In this document: positions 58,681 through 64,000 of the stretch, one piece after another
How the letters are laid out: the number at the start of each line of letters is the position of its first letter
Numbering within the stretch: position 1 is the first letter of the stretch
DNA from: Verrucomicrobiia bacterium
Lineage (GTDB): Bacteria > Verrucomicrobiota > Verrucomicrobiia > Opitutales > Opitutaceae
Reading direction: 5' to 3'
DNA length: 64,000 nt
Assembly (NCBI GenBank): GCA_011525695.1
Contig: WYBX01000086.1
Location: 1 to 64,000, forward strand
Made by a program: the position numbers and the translations under genes
Notes under the pieces: model-generated
Told to the model about the DNA's origin: nothing
Seen by the model: only the letters and a program-made list of their open reading frames with translations
Databases searched by the model: none

Positions 58681-59904
58681 ATGTCCAGACTTCCCAAGCC
58701 TCCGACGCCGCCGGTGCGGCGCAATGTGCTGCTCGCGCTGGGGATCGCGCAGCACAGTTACTACCAGGGGGTCGCGCGGTACGCACGCGAGCATCACTGG
58801 CACCTGGTGCCCGACATGGTGTACACGGGAAAGATTCCGCATCGCTGGCGCGGCGACGGCATCATCTCCTTTCTGGGCCAGCGGAATGATCTGGTGGACT
58901 TTGTCCTGTCCGCCTCGGTGCCGGTGGTGGAGATCTCGCTGGTGCGTTCGGAGATCGATCTGCCGCGGGTCGAGGGTGACAACGAGCTGATCGGCCGGAT
59001 GGCGGCCGAGCATTTTCTCGAACGTGGCTTCGAGCATTTTGCCTGGGCGCCGTTTGCCGATGACGCGGTGAACACCGAGCGCCGGCAAGGCTTCACGCGC
59101 CGGCTGCGGCGGGCGGGGTTCGGATGCGAGCGGCTCCCGCCGGCGCATGCGCGGGAGAGTGATCCCTGGGAGATGGATTGGATCGAACGCCGGCAGCAGC
59201 TCACGGCCACGCTGCGCGCGCTGCCCCTGCCGGTGGGCGTGCTCTGCTACAACGACTGCATCGCCGCCGACGTGATCAGCGCGTGCGAGGAGGCCGGGCT
59301 GAAGGTCCCGGAGCAGGTGGCGGTGCTGGGCGTCGACAACGATCCCTTCATCTGCGAGTCGATTTCGGTGCCGCTATCCAGCGTGTGGCACGACCTGGAA
59401 CGGATGGCCTACGAGGCGGCGGCATTGCTGGACCACCTGATGGCCGGCGGCAGGGCCCCGCGGGAGGTCCGGCGGATCCCGCCCAAGGGGCTCGTCGTGC
59501 GCAAGAGCACCGACATCCTCGCCGTCCCCAACCGGCACGTCGCCTCCGCCCTCCGCTACGTCTGGGAAAACTTCACCAACCCGCTGCTGTCGGTGCCGGA
59601 TGTCGTGACGGCGACCGGCATTTCGCGCCGCCCGCTCGAGAAGGCCTTCCGGCAGCACCTGGCCCGGTCCATTCACAGTGAGATTGCACGAGTGCGGATG
59701 GAAATGGCGGTGGATTTGTTCACGCGCACAAAGGCCTCGGCCGGGATGATTGCACGTGATGCGGGTTTCGCCCGGCCCAATCACCTTTTCCGATCCTTCC
59801 GGAAGAAATTCGGGATGAGCCCCAAGCAGTTCCGGCAAGCCCTTGCTGCCGCCCCGGCGCGCGGGACCGGCGGGGCGTCCGGGGGTCGGCGGACGGCGAC
59901 CTGA
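58681..59904 (+). CDS. XylR-like transcriptional regulator (LacI-type sensor plus AraC HTH)
   Basis: A 407-residue regulator. Residues 15-280 form a periplasmic-binding-protein-like sensor (NVLLALGIAQHSYYQGVARY; YNDCIAADVISACEEAGLKVP; AVLGVDNDPFICES), which should bind a sugar. Residues 300-395 hold the AraC double helix-turn-helix (SVPDVVTATGISRRPLEKAF; ASAGMIARDAGFARPNHLFR). This is the XylR layout. It is divergent from the symporter and upstream of the propeller and sulfatase genes, so it is the likely pathway-specific regulator. The ATG at 58681 is used. Confidence 0.93.
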   Translation: MSRLPKPPTPPVRRNVLLALGIAQHSYYQGVARYAREHHWHLVPDMVYTGKIPHRWRGDGIISFLGQRNDLVDFVLSASVPVVEISLVRSEIDLPRVEGDNELIGRMAAEHFLERGFEHFAWAPFADDAVNTERRQGFTRRLRRAGFGCERLPPAHARESDPWEMDWIERRQQLTATLRALPLPVGVLCYNDCIAADVISACEEAGLKVPEQVAVLGVDNDPFICESISVPLSSVWHDLERMAYEAAALLDHLMAGGRAPREVRRIPPKGLVVRKSTDILAVPNRHVASALRYVWENFTNPLLSVPDVVTATGISRRPLEKAFRQHLARSIHSEIARVRMEMAVDLFTRTKASAGMIARDAGFARPNHLFRSFRKKFGMSPKQFRQALAAAPARGTGGASGGRRTAT

Positions 59905-60040
59905 CGGCGGGGGGGTGCACGCGTTGGGGCGGAGGGCGGCATGGCAACTCCTTTGTGCCAATATCGATCGGGATCGTGCATGATCGCGACGATCTTCCTC
60001 CTTCTCGCTTTTCGCGATCGTTCTCGTTCTCTCCCCGGCA

Positions 60041-60058
60041 AAGCGTTCGTGAACGCTT
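60041..60058. promoter_or_regulatory. Perfect inverted repeat AAGCGTTC-gt-GAACGCTT
   Basis: Eight-base arms with a two-base centre, 122 bases upstream of the FG-GAP gene. The AA-CG...CG-TT outline resembles operators of LacI-type regulators. Confidence 0.5.
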
Positions 60059-60098
60059 CGGTTGCGGCGCCCGCATTGCGAAGCTTGCGGGTTTACTC

Positions 60099-60110
60099 GG
60101 ACAGCTGTCC
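60099..60110. promoter_or_regulatory. Palindromic operator candidate, site 3 (GGACAGCTGTCC)
   Basis: An exact copy of the 12-base palindrome, 70 bases before the FG-GAP gene. It is preceded by C and followed by ATTTT, as at site 1. Confidence 0.65.
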
Positions 60111-60179
60111 ATTTTGCTTGAAACCGGGCGGATCTCGCCGAGGTAATGCGGCGCTCGTTTTCGGCTTTCGTCCGTTCCC

Positions 60180-61532
60180 ATGCGAACCAACCTCCCCAGA
60201 TTCCGACGCCGCCATGCTGCCGGTTCGGCAATTGCGATCGCGGCTGGGCTCGCTTTTCTCGCCGGGCCGGCGGTCTCCGCGGCGCCAGCGCCGGCCGGAA
60301 AGCCGTGGGTCCGGCACACGATTGACGCCGAGACCAGCGGCGCCGATGGCGTGAAGCTGGGCGACATCAATGGCGATGGGCACCTGGATATCGTCACTGG
60401 CTGGGAGGAGGGGGACAATACACGCCTTTATCTCAATCCAGGACCGAAGGCGGCCCGGCAGCCCTGGCCGCGAGTCGTGGTGGGCTCCACGCCATCAGTG
60501 GAGGATGCGGTTTTTGCCGATCTGGATGGCGACGGGATGCTGGACATCGTGAGTTCGACCGAGGGAAGTTCCAGAAAGGTGTTCGTGCACTGGGCTCCGG
60601 GTTCGGACGACCGGTTGCTGGATTCCGCGGCCTGGCGGCAGGATGTCTTTCCGACCTTGAGCGGGCTGAGCGGTTGGATGTTTGCCGAGCCGATGCAAAT
60701 CGACGGCCGGCACGGCGCTGATCTCGTGATCGGCAGCCGGGTGGGCCGCGACACTCCGCGCGCGATGCTGGGCTGGCTCGAGGCGCCGGCCAATCCGCGT
60801 GATGCCGCCGCGTGGCGGTGGCACCCGCTCATCGCCATGCAATGGACCATGTCGATCAATCTCGAGGACATGGACGGCGATGGCGATCGCGACATCCTCT
60901 ATGGTGAGCGGCGGAAAGCCGGCGGCGGCGTTCACTGGCTGGAGAATCCCGGTCCGGCGCAGGTCACGGCGCCGACGGCCTGGAAGAAGCATCTGGTAGG
61001 CGCTGCGGGAGTGGAGGAGGTCATGCTGCTGGACACCGGCGATGTGGATGGCGACGGGTTGCGCGATGTGGCGGTGGCCATCCGGCTGGCGCGAGCGGAC
61101 AACAGCGATCCATCCCGGCACAGCCGGATCGCATGGTATCGGCGGGTCGATCGCTCGGGCCGAAACTGGCAGGAGCACCAGGTGATCGCGCCGGGCAACA
61201 CCGGTCCGGTGAAGAGCGTGGCGATCGGCGATGTCGATCGTGACGGAAAGTCGGATTTCGTGGTGTCCTGCGAGGCGGCCGTGGATGGCCGGATTGGCGT
61301 CTACTGGCTGCGCCAGGGAACGGGCCGGGCGGACGGCGAATGGACGGCGCATGACATCGGCGGTCCGGCGGGGATAAAATTCGATCTCGTGCGACTGCTG
61401 GATCTGGACGCGGATGGCGATCTGGACGTGGCGACCTGCGAGGAGCGCGAAGCGGGCCGCGGGCTCGGCGTGTTCTGGTACGAGAATCCCGGCGCACCCG
61501 GTGGCCGGGCGACGGCCGTCCCAGCGCGGTAA
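60180..61532 (+). CDS. Secreted FG-GAP/VCBS-repeat beta-propeller protein
   Basis: A 450-residue exported protein (twin-Arg-like basic start, then SAIAIAAGLAFLAGPAVSAA). Seven or so blades carry calcium-type loops: DINGDGHLDI, DLDGDGMLDI, DMDGDGDRDI, DVDGDGLRDV, DVDRDGKSDF and DLDADGDLDV. No catalytic domain is visible. It may be a carbohydrate-binding or scaffold protein for the locus. It is the first plus-strand gene after the regulator, with two palindromes upstream, and the sulfatase follows after 19 bases. Confidence 0.85.
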   Translation: MRTNLPRFRRRHAAGSAIAIAAGLAFLAGPAVSAAPAPAGKPWVRHTIDAETSGADGVKLGDINGDGHLDIVTGWEEGDNTRLYLNPGPKAARQPWPRVVVGSTPSVEDAVFADLDGDGMLDIVSSTEGSSRKVFVHWAPGSDDRLLDSAAWRQDVFPTLSGLSGWMFAEPMQIDGRHGADLVIGSRVGRDTPRAMLGWLEAPANPRDAAAWRWHPLIAMQWTMSINLEDMDGDGDRDILYGERRKAGGGVHWLENPGPAQVTAPTAWKKHLVGAAGVEEVMLLDTGDVDGDGLRDVAVAIRLARADNSDPSRHSRIAWYRRVDRSGRNWQEHQVIAPGNTGPVKSVAIGDVDRDGKSDFVVSCEAAVDGRIGVYWLRQGTGRADGEWTAHDIGGPAGIKFDLVRLLDLDADGDLDVATCEEREAGRGLGVFWYENPGAPGGRATAVPAR

Positions 61533-61551
61533 CGGCGGAAGGCTCCCTCTC

Positions 61552-63087
61552 ATGAACCGATTTCTACATCAGTTGCTCCCGGGAATTCTGCTCTTGGCCC
61601 TGCTGCCGGATGCAGTCGGAGCCGCGGATGGTGCGAGGCGGCCGAACATTCTCCTGGCGATTTCCGACGACCAGTCCTGGGCCCACACCTCGGCCCACGG
61701 CGCCAAGGGCGTCTCGACTCCCGCCTTCGATCGGGTGGCGCGGGATGGCGTCCTTTTCCGGAACGCCATTTCGGGCTCGCCCGGCTGCAGCCCGAGCCGG
61801 GCGGCGTTGCTCACCGGCCGCCACGACTGGATGATCGAGCAGGCGGGGACCCACGCGAGCTCGTTTCCGCGCAAGTACGCGGTGTACACCGAGCTGTTGG
61901 AGAAATCCGGATACCATGTCGGCATGACGAACAAGGGTTGGGGGCCGGGCAACTGGCAGCTGGATGGCTGGCCGAAGAACCCGGCGGGAGCCGCTTTCGA
62001 CCAGCGCGAGGCGGAGCCGCCGTACTCGGGGATCAAGCGCAACGATTACGCGGCGAACTTCGAGGACTTCCTCGCGCAGAAGGCGCCGGATCAGCCGTTC
62101 TGTTTCTGGTATGGCTCGGGCGAGCCGCACCGGGGCTTCGAGAAGGGCTCGGGACTGGCGGCGGGAAAGAAACTCGACGAGGTCGACGTGCCCTCCTTCC
62201 TGCCGGACACGCCCGAAATCCGGTCCGACATCCTCGATTACCTGGTGGAAATCGAGCATTTCGACCGGCACCTCGGGCGGATGCTGCGGCTGCTGGAGGA
62301 GAGGGGCGAGCTCGAGAATACGCTGGTCATTGTGACCAGCGACAACGGCATGGCCTTCCCGCGGGCGAAGGCGAACGGCTATGAGTATGGCATTCACGTG
62401 CCGCTCGCGATCATGTGGCCGGCACGCGTGCCCCGCGGGCGGACCGTCGACGATCCGGTCGGTTTCGTCGATCTCACAGCCACGATCCTGGAGGCCACGC
62501 GAGTGACGTTTCCATCGGCCGCGCCGCCGCCGGCGGGCCGGAGCATCCTGCCAATCCTGCTGGCCCGGGAACAGGGTATCGTGGATCCCAGCCGCGAGCG
62601 GGTGTTCGCCTCGCGGGAGCGCCATTCGTCGGCCCGCTACGACAACCTGGGTTACCCGCAGCGGATCATGCGGACGCGGGACTTCCTTTATATCCGCAAC
62701 TTTGCGCCCGACCGCTGGCCGGCTGGCCAGCCGCAGACGCTGCGCGATGACGGCATGCCCAACCCGATGCACGAGGCCTATCATGACATCGACAAGAGCC
62801 CGTCGCTCGCGCTGCTGGTGCGCCGGCGCGACGATCCGTCGGTCCGGCGGTATTTTGAACTCGCGGTGGGCAAGCGGCCGGCCGAGGAGCTCTATGACAT
62901 CCGGAAGGATCCCGGCTGCCTGAACAACCTCGCGACGGACCCGGCCTACGCCGACACCCGGCGCCGGCTCGCGGGGGAACTCGAGCGATATCTGAAGGAA
63001 ACGGGCGACGCACGAGTCACTGGCAATGGCGACGTCTGGGAGTCGTACATCCGCTACAGTCCCCTGCGGCAGTTTCCGAAACCATGA
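61552..63087 (+). CDS. Sulfatase (S1 family, sulfamidase-like), exported
   Basis: A 511-residue exported enzyme (signal LLPGILLLALLPDAVGAA). The nucleophile motif is CSPSR at residues 79-83, whose Cys must be converted to formylglycine. The metal-binding Asp pair is in LAISDDQSW and the second site in TSDNGMAF. The Ser-containing CSPSR motif and overall length resemble the heparan-N-sulfatase-like branch (S1_8 type). No maturation enzyme gene is visible in the window. It would remove sulfate from the polysaccharide or its fragments. The ATG at 61552 gives the signal peptide. Confidence 0.93.
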   Translation: MNRFLHQLLPGILLLALLPDAVGAADGARRPNILLAISDDQSWAHTSAHGAKGVSTPAFDRVARDGVLFRNAISGSPGCSPSRAALLTGRHDWMIEQAGTHASSFPRKYAVYTELLEKSGYHVGMTNKGWGPGNWQLDGWPKNPAGAAFDQREAEPPYSGIKRNDYAANFEDFLAQKAPDQPFCFWYGSGEPHRGFEKGSGLAAGKKLDEVDVPSFLPDTPEIRSDILDYLVEIEHFDRHLGRMLRLLEERGELENTLVIVTSDNGMAFPRAKANGYEYGIHVPLAIMWPARVPRGRTVDDPVGFVDLTATILEATRVTFPSAAPPPAGRSILPILLAREQGIVDPSRERVFASRERHSSARYDNLGYPQRIMRTRDFLYIRNFAPDRWPAGQPQTLRDDGMPNPMHEAYHDIDKSPSLALLVRRRDDPSVRRYFELAVGKRPAEELYDIRKDPGCLNNLATDPAYADTRRRLAGELERYLKETGDARVTGNGDVWESYIRYSPLRQFPKP

Positions 63088-63211
63088 CGCGAATCGGCAA
63101 CCATCCCGTGAGAAACCGCGAAGTCCGCGAGGAATCGCAAAGGCGAATGAACGGGTGGGGCGGAACGACCTGAAGGCCCGGCCCTCGCGGCGACACAGCA
63201 ATAAATCTCGT

Positions 63212-64000
63212 ATGCACACCTCCCTAAGAACTCTTTTCTGCCTCATCGTCTTCCTGGGCGCTTTCATGGCGCGGCTGCACGCCGCCAGCGCGCCCAACAT
63301 CGTCCTGATCATGGCCGACGACATGGGGTTTTCCGACATCGGTTGCACGGGCAGTGAAATCAGCACGCCGAACATCGATCGGCTGGCGCGCGAGGGGATG
63401 ATGTTCACCCAATTCTACAACAACGCGAAGTGCACCACGACGCGGGCCTCGCTCCTGACCGGCATGTACCCGCGGAAGAATGGCAACAGCATCCCGCTGG
63501 AAATCCCGACCATCGGCGAGACGATGCGGGCGGCGGGCTACCAGACGGCGATGAGCGGCAAATGGCACCTGGGAAACAAGCCGCCGCAGCGCCCGTTCGA
63601 TCGGGGCTTCGACGAATATTACGGCGTGATGGACGGCGCGGTGAACTACTTCAACCCCGCGCAACCGGATCCCGAATACAAGGGTGGCCGGGTGCGCCCC
63701 TTTGGCCACAACGACACGCTCGTGAAGGAATTCCCCCCGGGCTTCTACACCACCGACGCGTTCACCGAGCATGCCATCACCACGATGCGACGGTTCGCCC
63801 GCGAGCGGAAGCCGTTCTTCATCCACCTGGCCTACAACGCGCCCCATTACCCGCTCCACGCCTTCCCCGAGGACATCGCAAAATATCGCGGCAAGTACCG
63901 CCAGGGGTGGGAGGCCCTGCGGCAGCAACGTCATGCCCGGCAAATCGCGGCCGGCCTGGTGGACCCAAAGTGGAAGCTGCCCCCCGCCGATGTCCGTTCC
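63212..64000 (+). CDS. Sulfatase (S1 family, arylsulfatase-like), exported, 5' part
   Basis: 263 codons are open from the ATG at 63212 to the window edge. A signal peptide (LFCLIVFLGAFMARLHA) is followed by IVLIMADDMGFSDIG with the metal-binding Asp pair at 36-37. The nucleophile motif is CTTTR at 74-78, and further conserved parts are SGKWHLG and AYNAPHYPLHAF. The CTTTR form and these segments place it in a different branch from the sulfatase upstream (S1_4-like). The C-terminus lies outside the window. The 124-base gap between the two genes contains no ORF. Confidence 0.93.
   Translation, partial: MHTSLRTLFCLIVFLGAFMARLHAASAPNIVLIMADDMGFSDIGCTGSEISTPNIDRLAREGMMFTQFYNNAKCTTTRASLLTGMYPRKNGNSIPLEIPTIGETMRAAGYQTAMSGKWHLGNKPPQRPFDRGFDEYYGVMDGAVNYFNPAQPDPEYKGGRVRPFGHNDTLVKEFPPGFYTTDAFTEHAITTMRRFARERKPFFIHLAYNAPHYPLHAFPEDIAKYRGKYRQGWEALRQQRHARQIAAGLVDPKWKLPPADVRS

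Larger units (their letters stand above)
59905..60179. promoter_or_regulatory. Control region upstream of the FG-GAP/sulfatase genes
   Basis: The 275-base gap holds two separate palindromes (60041-60058 and 60099-60110). An A/T-richer stretch is followed by the start of the propeller gene. Nothing in it reads as coding. Confidence 0.55.

Overview
The window looks like a chromosomal segment of a high-GC, Gram-negative member of the Verrucomicrobiota, most likely an Opitutaceae-like bacterium. This is inferred from gene content, not from a marker-gene search. The supporting signs are an autotransporter-type beta-repeat protein, LpxA, a TIGR03790-family protein, a PocR-AraC regulator, a fused CcoNO cbb3 oxidase, and a large secreted polysaccharide-degradation locus with sulfatases and a XylR-like LacI/AraC regulator. 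I saw no rRNA, CRISPR array, phage or intact insertion sequence.

Layout. 1-864: 5' part of a secreted beta-strand-repeat protein (minus). 1121-4894: a small TonB receptor operon (small secreted protein, TonB-dependent receptor, PepSY membrane protein; minus). 5201-12451: housekeeping genes on the plus strand (aroB, a hypothetical, lpxA, pdxA, an IscA/ErpA-type Fe-S carrier, infC, two tandem amidases), with two copies of a short repeat starting at stop codons. 12634-13466: a fluoride-response unit on the minus strand (fluoride riboswitch, crcB, DUF190). 13603-18442: TIGR03790 protein, M20 peptidase, clpP, guanine-deaminase-like protein and tRNA-Leu(UAA). 18554-28307: PocR-AraC regulator, then a complete cbb3 oxidase structural and assembly cluster (ccoS-like, ccoNO, ccoQ-like, ccoP, ccoG, a small membrane protein, SafE-like, ccoI). 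28403-30265: universal-stress-protein remnant, nadD, rsfS and a type IV pilin-like gene with terminator. 30311-42784: a cluster of multi-membrane-pass GT-C glycosyltransferase-like proteins, a SAM methyltransferase and a GT2 enzyme, probably a lipid-linked-sugar glycosylation locus. 42785-43341: gene-free, with four copies of a GGGACAGG-type repeat.

43342-64000: a polysaccharide-utilization locus. One strand carries eight consecutive genes: Na+/solute symporter, aldo/keto reductase, metallophosphatase, PL1 lyase, large TonB receptor, PL1 lyase, GH95 and a beta-propeller protein. The other strand carries a XylR-like regulator, an FG-GAP protein and two sulfatases of different signature types. 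A plausible flow is extracellular cleavage and desulfation, uptake through the TonB receptor, removal of L-fucose or L-galactose by GH95, inner-membrane import by the symporter, and sugar oxidation by the reductase. An exact 12-bp palindrome, GGACAGCTGTCC, sits in three non-coding gaps of this locus (45600, 58416, 60099). It is the best candidate here for an undescribed regulatory system.
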